A DNA stretch of 6,145 nucleotides from assembly GCA_001830645.1 (NCBI GenBank), contig MIBM01000290.1:1-6145 (forward strand), read 5' to 3'. This document shows positions 1-5,234 of the stretch, piece after piece. Numbering within the stretch: position 1 is the first letter of the stretch; every line of letters starts with the position of its first letter. The position numbers and the translations under genes are program-made. Below the pieces are notes generated by a model that was given only the letters and a program-made list of their open reading frames with translations, was not told the DNA's origin and did not search any database. The DNA comes from Spirochaetes bacterium RIFOXYC1_FULL_54_7 (lineage in GTDB: Bacteria > Spirochaetota > Spirochaetia > Treponematales > UBA12059).

Positions 1-240
1 TATCCGGAAATGTAGTTCGTTTGTTTCAAGGGCTTGTATCTTTCCAATTATGTTCCTTGCCTGGTTCACCACTGCATAGGTTTTCAGGGAGACGGACAGG
101 AAACCTATGAGTATGGTGTCGTTGACTATGAACAATAGCAACGCAGCGGCCAGCATGGATCGTACGGTTAGGGATACCCCCTGTCGGGTTGGTCTGTCAG
201 CTCTGGAATCTGGTTTTCCCGCGTTTGTGCCGCTATTCAC
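1..240 (-). CDS. Putative membrane-anchored sensor protein, N-terminal part (cut by window edge)
   Basis: An open frame of 80 codons runs without a stop from a GTG at 240 to the window edge; its remainder lies outside. The GTG overlaps the TGA of the upstream solute-binding protein gene (GTGA), so the two are almost certainly co-transcribed and translationally coupled. Residues 1-28 are polar and basic (four Arg between residues 13 and 27). Residues 29-52, beginning MLAAALLLFIV, form one membrane helix. After it comes an amphipathic helical stretch with NQARNIIGKIQALE and ELHFRI. This layout, basic cytoplasmic tail, single helix, helical outside domain, is usual for sensor histidine kinases and chemoreceptors. 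It does not show the usual start of a MalF/MalG-type ABC permease, although that is the alternative the neighbour would suggest. No catalytic domain is inside the window, so the class is inference. The upstream ribosome binding site is weak (AGAG about 10 bases before), as is common for coupled genes; Met29 (156) is a less likely start because it would remove the basic tail. Confidence 0.62.
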   Translation of the reverse strand, partial: MNSGTNAGKPDSRADRPTRQGVSLTVRSMLAAALLLFIVNDTILIGFLSVSLKTYAVVNQARNIIGKIQALETNELHFRI

Positions 241-1586
241 GGCACGGGGCTCTCTGCCGCACGTATCATGCGTTCCTGGGTTTTTTCGAGCAGTTGGGGA
301 TGATATGCCGGGAACTCGAGGAAGTCCACGAACAGGGACAAGCCAATTTCAGAGAAGGCAGGAGGGGTGGCAAGATCATAGTTGAAGGCCCAGTGGTCGG
401 CACCGTGTACAATGGCCAGTATTACTTCTCCGAGCCCTTCATAGGTCGATGTCGGGACGCTTGCATTAGGTGCAATGGCGCCTGAGCCTTTGGCCATCAG
501 TGTCTGGGGAGCCTTTCCGGCCAGGTATTCAAGTACTTTTTTAGCCCCTGGAATGTTCCTGGCCAGTCGGGGTATGACCAGGCCGTCTACTGGGCCAACC
601 GCACAATCGGGTATATCTGGGTCCAGTATGGGGAAGGGAAAGAAGCCGTAATCACCGCCGGCTTCCCAGTCCGGTGCCAGGCTGTTCCAAGCCCCCATTA
701 TCCAGGTGCCCATCAGGGTCATGGCAGCTTCTCCCCTGGCTACCATCATGCCTGCATCGCTGTCCCAGGCCGCCTCGTTGGGCTTGGGATTGAAGTAGCC
801 CGCAGCTATGATTTCTGCCCAGTGGGCAAAGGCGGTTTCTACTTCCGGATCAGTCCACGAGGCTTTACCTTCCATCAAGTCCTGTCTGTACATGGGGCCA
901 GCAGTGCGGGACAGCAGATAATCAAACCAGAACTGGGCAGGCCATTTGTCCCGGGAACCGAGGGCTATGGGGATGTAGCCGGCTTTCTTCAAGGTTTCGC
1001 AGGCTACGATGAAGGCTGGCCAATCCCCTGGGGGCTCTATATCAGCGGTTTCGAAGGCCTTCTTGTTGTAGAAGAATCCTACCAGATGCTGGGTGATGGG
1101 CAGCAGGTAGTGTTTTTCATTGTAGATGCTGGCGGACTCTGCCAGGGACCGTGGAAAGTAGTCATCCAGACCCGCAGATTTCCATAGATCGTCTATCGGC
1201 TCGAGATCCTCTATGATCTCATGGGTCTTGGCTCCGGCCCAGTATGAATAGATGTCCGGCGGGTTGCCTCCGGCAAGGCTGTCTATGATGACGGCTTTGA
1301 AGGATTCGTGGTCAAGCGGTGTAGCAGCCAGTTGGAGAAGCGGGTCTACCTCATTGAAGATTTTTACCAGTTCATTTATGCCGCCGCTCAAGGAACCTGA
1401 GAAATAGTGAAGGAAGCTGATACGCTGGGTCTCAGGCGCCACCGGCGGCTCTTTTACCGTGCACGAGGCGGATATGATTGTGGAAATGATGGCGGGTATC
1501 AGCACTGTTACCAGGAGAACCAGATTGCTTGCCGACTGTGACGATGATTTTCTGGTAAATGCACATGGCTTCCCAGCCCTGCTCAT
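237..1586 (-). CDS. Extracellular solute-binding protein, family 1 (carbohydrate ABC transporter type), lipoprotein
   Basis: Predicted periplasmic or membrane-anchored binding protein that captures a sugar or oligosaccharide and presents it to an ABC permease or a sensor. With the chosen start it has 449 residues, a normal length. Residues 1-21 are a long basic n-region, 22-38 a hydrophobic core, and Cys42 ends a loose lipobox (ISASC, Ser rather than Leu at -3), a looseness tolerated in spirochaetes. Family landmarks in order: GNPPDIYSYW; the phrase LEPIDDLW; LPITQHLVGFFYNKKAF; the DWPAF / LKKAGYIPIALGS stretch; GEAAMTLMGTWIMGAW; and GPVDGLVIP near the C-terminal lobe. These are typical of SBP_bac_1 sugar-binding proteins; the exact sugar cannot be read. 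The open frame extends 8 codons upstream to an ATG at 1610, but the ATG at 1586 has CGGAG 6 bases before it and leaves a sensible leader behind the promoter. No ABC permease or ATPase lies in the window; the next gene downstream looks like a sensor. Confidence 0.93.
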   Translation of the reverse strand: MSRAGKPCAFTRKSSSQSASNLVLLVTVLIPAIISTIISASCTVKEPPVAPETQRISFLHYFSGSLSGGINELVKIFNEVDPLLQLAATPLDHESFKAVIIDSLAGGNPPDIYSYWAGAKTHEIIEDLEPIDDLWKSAGLDDYFPRSLAESASIYNEKHYLLPITQHLVGFFYNKKAFETADIEPPGDWPAFIVACETLKKAGYIPIALGSRDKWPAQFWFDYLLSRTAGPMYRQDLMEGKASWTDPEVETAFAHWAEIIAAGYFNPKPNEAAWDSDAGMMVARGEAAMTLMGTWIMGAWNSLAPDWEAGGDYGFFPFPILDPDIPDCAVGPVDGLVIPRLARNIPGAKKVLEYLAGKAPQTLMAKGSGAIAPNASVPTSTYEGLGEVILAIVHGADHWAFNYDLATPPAFSEIGLSLFVDFLEFPAYHPQLLEKTQERMIRAAESPVP

Positions 1587-1592
1587 CTCTGG

Positions 1593-1597
1593 CTCCG
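1593..1597 (-). promoter_or_regulatory. Ribosome binding site that decides the binding-protein start
   Basis: CGGAG lies 6 bases before the ATG at 1586. The longer alternative start at 1610 has no comparable purine run (only AGG within AACAGG) and would leave a leader of only about 11 bases behind the predicted promoter. This favours the shorter protein. Confidence 0.6.
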
Positions 1598-1627
1598 ATC
1601 TGGAATGCATGAAACCTGTTTTATCCT

Positions 1628-1656
1628 ATTGTAAATATCGGTTTAATACTCGCCAA
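1628..1656 (-). promoter_or_regulatory. Sigma70-type promoter for the solute-binding protein gene
   Basis: On the minus strand TTGGCG (1656-1651, 4 of 6 to consensus) is followed after exactly 17 bases by TACAAT (1633-1628, 5 of 6). The start of transcription would be near 1621, giving a leader of about 35 bases to the ATG at 1586. The spacer is AT-rich. This is the best promoter in the window, judged by eye only. Confidence 0.6.
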
Positions 1657-1663
1657 TGTGAAG

Positions 1664-1694
1664 TGGCAGGTAAAGTTTGGTTTTCATCCTGCCA
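1664..1694. repeat. Perfect 7-bp inverted repeat in the divergent control region (operator candidate)
   Basis: TGGCAGG (1664-1670) and CCTGCCA (1688-1694) are exact inverted copies separated by 17 bases; their centres are 24 bp apart. The pair sits between the -35 box of the minus-strand promoter (ending at 1656) and the -35 box of the weaker plus-strand candidate (starting at 1699). A dimeric or looping regulator bound here could affect both directions. The arms are short, so chance is not excluded, and a hairpin with a 17-base loop is possible but less natural than a protein site. No regulator gene is inside the window. Confidence 0.35.
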
Positions 1695-1698
1695 GCCT

Positions 1699-1727
1699 TT
1701 CATAAAGCATGCAGTTCTTGATATCCT
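1699..1727 (+). promoter_or_regulatory. Candidate promoter for the DUF401 gene
   Basis: TTCATA (1699-1704, 4 of 6) and TATCCT (1722-1727, 4 of 6) are 17 bases apart. Transcription would start near 1734 and give a leader of about 88 bases before the ATG at 1822. The match is modest and chosen by eye, but a promoter is required somewhere in this gap because the gene upstream points the other way. Confidence 0.28.
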
Positions 1728-1821
1728 GTACCGCTTGCCGATGAGGTGCAGCAATCATAACCTGGGCTTGGCCGCTGTGCTGAACCAGTCCATCCATCGC
1801 TTTCCTGAAAGGTTTCACTGC

Positions 1822-3198
1822 ATGCCGGATATCCCTGTTTTGGTACAAGTACTGATCATTTTTGCCCTGGTCGTGGCTGCCACGGCGAAGAAGGTGCATC
1901 TAGGCCTTGCCGCCAGCATCGGCGGCGTTGTTTTTGCCTTGTGGCGGGGGCTTGGTCCGGTTGTCACAATCGGCGCCATAGGGACAGAACTGGCCAATCC
2001 CGACACCTTGCTGCTTCTGGTCCTGGTGACCTTCATCATGGTCTTTGCGGGGGGACTGAAGAACTCTGGAGCCCTGGCCAGGTTTTCTTCTGCCGTCCTG
2101 ACCATCGCACCTACTAAAAAAGCATCCATCGTGCTGACACCTATCCTTTTCGGCACCCTACCCATGCCGGGTGGAGCCGCCTTGTCCGCTCCTCTGGTAG
2201 ATGCCCTGGATGCGGATCGAAGCTATGACAACACCAGACTTTCGGCTGCCAATTACTGGTTCAGGCATGTTCTGGAACTGGCCTGGCCCTTGTATCCCTC
2301 CTTCATCCTTACCTCCTCTTTGACGGGAATCTCTACCCAGAGGCTGGTGCTGATAAACCTGTATGCCGTACCTGTCCTCATTGTGATGGGAATGGTATTT
2401 GTATTCGGCAAGGCCGGGAAAGTGGCGGTGCCACCTGGAATTGCCGAGGCCAGGCCTGGGGAATCATCAAATGGGGTCCGGGGAGCAGCCGGGAAGCCTG
2501 CATCTGCCGGATCGCGTCTTTCTTCGGCCTTGAGTGGCTTTGCGCCCCTGGTCATGGTGATAGGAATTTTCCTTGCCATGGATGCCCTGTGGCGTGCCCT
2601 GGCACCAGGTATGGGCCTGTCTCCCGTGACAGCAGCCCTGATCGGCCGCTATGGCCCTGTAATCCTGGGTCTCGTGGCAGGAAGCGTTTATGTGGATCTT
2701 CATTCTGACCAGCCGGGATGTTTCCGGGGGACCCTGAATATGGGTACCTTGAAGCTTGCGGGAGTGCTGGTAGGAATACGTATATTTTCGGCGCTCCTGA
2801 GCGCAGGCAATGTGGCAGCGGCCAGTGCGGCAGAACTTGCAGCTATGGGCGTATCCCCGATACTTGTTGTCATGATCCTGCCTTTCATGGCTGGTTTGGC
2901 GACAGGCATAGGCTTCGGCTACGTCGGTCTGTCATATCCGATCCTCCTGGGTCTTTTCCCTCTTTCCGGCCAGGGGGACCTACCCCGTGAGGCAGCTGTG
3001 GTGCTGGCGGGGACCTTCGGTTGGGCTGGCATGATGCTCTCGCCCCTGCATGTGTGCATGGTCGTGACTGCCGAGCATTTCAGGACAGGCCTTGCTGCCA
3101 CTATACGGCGTTTCATAGTGCCCCTGAGCCTGTATGTCCTGGTTGCGCTGGCTTATGTGACTCTACTGACCAGGCTACTGTCTTTTGCCCGGTCATGA
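1822..3198 (+). CDS. DUF401-family integral membrane protein (putative transporter)
   Basis: A 458-residue, very hydrophobic inner-membrane protein with roughly ten to twelve membrane segments, about the length usual for DUF401 (PF04165, related to the TIGR00529/AF0261 group). The family is placed among ion-transporter-like permeases, but its substrate is unknown to me. Family landmarks: PMPGGAALSAPLVD (114-127), NYWFRHVLELAWPLYPSFI (144-162), ATGIGFGYVGLSYPI (360-374) and FGWAGMMLSPLHVCMVVTAEHF in two parts (399-409, 410-420). The small-residue and Pro-rich PMPGG and SPLH elements resemble re-entrant hairpin regions of secondary transporters. Residues 196-238 form a hydrophilic Gly/Ala/Ser/Arg-rich loop between the two halves. 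The frame is open back to 1459, but that extension runs antisense through the divergent gene; the ATG at 1822 is followed at once by the first membrane segment and has GAAAGG (1807-1812) 9 bases upstream. The TPAT genes follow after 109 bases on the same strand, so a functional link is possible but unproven. Confidence 0.88.
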   Translation: MPDIPVLVQVLIIFALVVAATAKKVHLGLAASIGGVVFALWRGLGPVVTIGAIGTELANPDTLLLLVLVTFIMVFAGGLKNSGALARFSSAVLTIAPTKKASIVLTPILFGTLPMPGGAALSAPLVDALDADRSYDNTRLSAANYWFRHVLELAWPLYPSFILTSSLTGISTQRLVLINLYAVPVLIVMGMVFVFGKAGKVAVPPGIAEARPGESSNGVRGAAGKPASAGSRLSSALSGFAPLVMVIGIFLAMDALWRALAPGMGLSPVTAALIGRYGPVILGLVAGSVYVDLHSDQPGCFRGTLNMGTLKLAGVLVGIRIFSALLSAGNVAAASAAELAAMGVSPILVVMILPFMAGLATGIGFGYVGLSYPILLGLFPLSGQGDLPREAAVVLAGTFGWAGMMLSPLHVCMVVTAEHFRTGLAATIRRFIVPLSLYVLVALAYVTLLTRLLSFARS

Positions 3199-3206
3199 AG
3201 TATAGT
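3178..3206 (+). promoter_or_regulatory. Weak candidate promoter for the TPAT genes
   Basis: TATAGT (3201-3206, 5 of 6 to the -10 consensus) directly follows the DUF401 stop codon. The best -35 at 17 bases is CTGTCT (3178-3183), only 3 of 6 and inside the coding end. If used, transcription would begin near 3213 and the hairpin at 3232-3268 would lie in a leader of about 95 bases. Read-through from the DUF401 gene is the alternative. Confidence 0.28.
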
Positions 3207-3231
3207 GTCTCAATGATTTTGGATGGATCCA

Positions 3232-3268
3232 GAATCAATGAAACGCTTGCCGTTTCAGCCCTTGATTC
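3232..3268 (+). promoter_or_regulatory. Strong two-part hairpin ahead of tatT
   Basis: GAATCAA (3232-3238) plus TGAAACG (3239-3245), a 5-base loop CTTGC, then CGTTTCA (3251-3257), a 4-base bulge GCCC, and TTGATTC (3262-3268). All 14 pairs are Watson-Crick. There is no run of T after it (CACTCCAGACG follows), so it is not a normal intrinsic terminator. It could be an mRNA-processing or stabilising element between the DUF401 and TPAT genes, a leader control element, or a pair of nested protein-binding sites. It ends 26 bases before the tatT ribosome binding site and does not cover it. Confidence 0.55.
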
Positions 3269-3294
3269 CACTCCAGACGAAAGGTTCGATTGAC

Positions 3295-3299
3295 AGGAG
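3295..3299 (+). promoter_or_regulatory. Ribosome binding site of tatT
   Basis: AGGAG, 8 bases before the ATG at 3308. It overlaps the first codons of a longer frame opening with TTG at 3290, which therefore is not the start. A further in-frame ATG at 3326 has no comparable site. Confidence 0.75.
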
Positions 3300-3307
3300 T
3301 TCCAAAG

Positions 3308-4237
3308 ATGTTCAATTATTGGGCTATGAGTAAAATACGATTACCTTTTTTGGCAGCCTTGGTTGCCCTTCTTGCCTCCTGTTCGTTCAACACCCTGGGC
3401 GTACGTGTATCCTCGTCTTTCATGCAGGAAGAGGATGCTGCCCTGGTCGGTGATTCCATGCCCATATTGCTCAAGGCCAGCGAGATCCTGGCAGACGGCA
3501 AGTTGCGTGACCCCGAACTGGCAGCTACTGCGGCTTCCATGGCCGTCATGTATGCGGCGGGTTTTGTAAGCGCCGATGCTGCGGGGGTTCCCGATGATGA
3601 TTTTGACGGTAGACTGGCAGCGGATGCACGGGCCAAGGCCTTGTTCATCCGCGGCTTCCGTCGATCCTCTGCTGCCCTGGAGTTGCGGGTGGACGGCCTT
3701 CTGGCATCCTTGCTGGCAGGAGACCGTGAGGGACTTTCCAGGCTGAAGCCAAAAGATGTACCCCTGATGTACTGGACCAGCGCTTCGGTGTTTGGTGCCT
3801 TCTCCCTGGATCCTTTTGATCCCCAGGTGTCGCGCTACCTGGCCTCAGCCATAGCCATCCTGGACCGGGCTTTTGAACTGGACCCTGACTGGGACAAGGG
3901 TTCCCTCCATGAATTGATGATAGCCCTGGCACCGGCCTTGCCTGCCGAAATGGGTGGGGGTCTGGATCGAGCGGAAGAAGCTTACAAAAAAGCCCTGACG
4001 GCTTCGGGTGGCCTTCGGGCTTCACCACATGTGTCGTATGCATCGTCGGTTGCTGTCCAGCTGCAGGACTACGAAGCCTTCAAGACGGTCCTTGGAACCG
4101 CCCTGGCCATCGATATTGATCTTGACCCGGACAGCCGTCTGGCCAACGTGATAGCCCAAGCCAACGCCAGGCGCCTGCTTGCATCGGCTGACCGGCTGTT
4201 CCTCATCCTTGACGAGACTGAAATGGGAGACTATTGA
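3308..4237 (+). CDS. tatT: TPAT T component, TPR-repeat lipoprotein (TatT; TRAP transporter TatT component family)
   Basis: A 309-residue periplasmic lipoprotein of the TatT family (TRAPalpha_T, PF16811). In T. pallidum TatT (Tp0956) is a water-soluble trimer; each subunit is an alpha-helical TPR-like fold pierced by a pore that lines up with the ligand cleft of the partner P protein. Here residues 1-24 are a signal peptide with hydrophobic core and the lipobox LASC with Cys25. Helical repeats fill the rest: clearest at 176-193 (YLASAIAILDRAFELDP), 218-233 (GLDRAEEAYKKALTASG) and 240-274. Family-like landmarks are MYAAGFV (81-87), the RAKALFIRGFRR segment (108-119), the YWTSASVFG stretch (155-163), GGG before the second repeat, and LANVIAQANARRLL (278-291) near the end. 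Its length is normal. The gene ends one base before the P gene, so both are expected in one message. No enzyme motif is present; the role as ligand relay or docking partner is from the family. Confidence 0.92.
   Translation: MFNYWAMSKIRLPFLAALVALLASCSFNTLGVRVSSSFMQEEDAALVGDSMPILLKASEILADGKLRDPELAATAASMAVMYAAGFVSADAAGVPDDDFDGRLAADARAKALFIRGFRRSSAALELRVDGLLASLLAGDREGLSRLKPKDVPLMYWTSASVFGAFSLDPFDPQVSRYLASAIAILDRAFELDPDWDKGSLHELMIALAPALPAEMGGGLDRAEEAYKKALTASGGLRASPHVSYASSVAVQLQDYEAFKTVLGTALAIDIDLDPDSRLANVIAQANARRLLASADRLFLILDETEMGDY
4225..4229 (+). promoter_or_regulatory. Ribosome binding site of the P-component gene, inside the end of tatT
   Basis: GGGAG lies within the last codons of tatT (ETEMGDY region), 9 bases before the ATG at 4239. 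It supports that start over a longer in-frame ATG at 4179, which lies deep in tatT and would lack a signal peptide at its N-terminus. Confidence 0.65.
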
Positions 4238-4238
4238 C

Positions 4239-5234
4239 ATGAAGCTTCGAACCATCGTCCTGCTGGTACTGATATTCCTTGCCGCATCCGTCGCATCTGG
4301 GCAAGCGCTGAATCTGAAGATGGCTATGGATGCACCGCGCAACAGCCCTTGGGGGCAGAGTCTGGAGCGGATGGCTGCCGAATGGAAACGCGTATCCGGC
4401 GGCAAGATCAACTTGACCGTATACGCCGGGACCCAGGGCAGCGATGCCCAGATAATCCAGAAGATGCGCTTTGGCCTGGACATCGGCGTGTTTGCCAGCA
4501 CCGGTTTGGCTCTTGTCTACGATGATATACTGGCCCTCAGCATTCCGTCCCTTGTCCGCGACGAGGCCGAGCTCCGGTCGGTACTGAAGGAACTCGATCC
4601 ATCGTTCAGGGCAGGATTGGCAGACAAGGGCTATTCGCTTGTTGCCTATTCTTATTCCGGGTGGGTTCGCATGTTTTCCCGGCGTTCTGTTGCCAATCCT
4701 GCCGATCTTGTGGGCCTTAAAGTGGCGGTCATGACCGGAGATACCAAGATCAGCCGCATGCTGCAGACAGTCGGAGCCATCCCTGTACAAGTGGATGGTC
4801 AGGGTTTCGTGGGTCAGATAGCCACAGGAGCCATAGACGCGGTATTATATAGCCCTGCCTTGGTACAGGCCCAGTGGTCCTTCCTGAAGACCTACATCCC
4901 GTACATGACGGATTTCAAGGTTTCACCCTTCATAGGTGCCATCATCATGAACACCCGCAGCTGTGAGCGTATCCCGGCTGCCACAAGGCCCTTGCTTGTG
5001 GATGCTGCCGACAAGCTCTCTGCCGACATGGCCCGGGAGATAGACAGGCTGGAGGAGGCGGCAATACGTGCCATGTCTGCGGATGGAATGATCGTCGTGA
5101 AGACTACCGAAGCCGACAAGGATGCCTGGTACGAAAGTTTTGTCTCCAACCGTGATCGTTTTGTTGCTGCCATGTTCTCCAAGGATGTCGTGGACGCGGT
5201 TGACAGGGTAGTCAGAGCCAGGAGCACTCCCTGA
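4239..5234 (+). CDS. dctP: TRAP transporter substrate-binding protein, DctP family (TPAT P component, TatP)
   Basis: A 331-residue periplasmic binding protein that captures the ligand, interacts with TatT and delivers it to the QM permease. Residues 1-22 are a signal peptide (KLR, then a Leu/Ile/Val core, cleavage probably after the SVASGQA region); there is no lipobox Cys, so it is predicted soluble rather than lipid-anchored. The mature part opens with LNLKMAMDAPRNSPWGQSL, the usual DctP beginning, followed by KINLTVYAGTQGSDAQIIQKM (two parts, 56-76), GYSLVAYSYSGWVRMFS (131-147), NPADLVGLKVAV (153-164) and DAVLYSPALV (200-209). A long C-terminal helix carries LEEAAIRAM (271-279). In ordinary DctP proteins the element reads GLKIRV, with Arg binding the substrate carboxylate; here it is GLKVAV, with Ala at 163. 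This fits the TPAT subfamily, for which hydrophobic ligands have been proposed. It starts one base after tatT and its stop overlaps the next start. The ligand is not known. Confidence 0.93.
   Translation: MKLRTIVLLVLIFLAASVASGQALNLKMAMDAPRNSPWGQSLERMAAEWKRVSGGKINLTVYAGTQGSDAQIIQKMRFGLDIGVFASTGLALVYDDILALSIPSLVRDEAELRSVLKELDPSFRAGLADKGYSLVAYSYSGWVRMFSRRSVANPADLVGLKVAVMTGDTKISRMLQTVGAIPVQVDGQGFVGQIATGAIDAVLYSPALVQAQWSFLKTYIPYMTDFKVSPFIGAIIMNTRSCERIPAATRPLLVDAADKLSADMAREIDRLEEAAIRAMSADGMIVVKTTEADKDAWYESFVSNRDRFVAAMFSKDVVDAVDRVVRARSTP
5220..5224 (+). promoter_or_regulatory. Ribosome binding site of the QM permease gene
   Basis: AGGAG lies in the last codons of the P gene, 9 bases before the ATG at 5234. 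It supports that start although the first membrane segment begins only about 32 residues later. Confidence 0.65.

Noticed and set aside
107..485. Two overlapping plus-strand open frames near the left end
   Set aside because: They lie opposite the sensor-like gene and the C-terminal part of the binding protein and show no family features.
1612..1644. AAACC...GGTTT inverted repeat around the -10 box of the minus-strand promoter
   Set aside because: Arms of only 5 bp with a wide gap in AT-rich sequence; easily due to chance.
1459..1821. 121-codon upstream extension of the DUF401 frame
   Set aside because: It runs antisense through the start of the solute-binding protein gene and the promoter region, has no membrane or family character, and the ATG at 1822 has a ribosome binding site and begins the hydrophobic part.
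3224..3231. 8-bp palindrome TGGATCCA ahead of tatT
   Set aside because: Single short palindrome with no second copy nearby; not enough to call an operator.
3232..3268. Intrinsic terminator for the DUF401 gene
   Set aside because: The hairpin is strong but is not followed by a T-run; kept as an unexplained hairpin instead.
4203..4790. 195-codon minus-strand open frame
   Set aside because: It lies opposite the end of tatT and the first half of the P gene, shows no recognisable domain, and its composition is what the opposite strand of a GC-rich gene gives.
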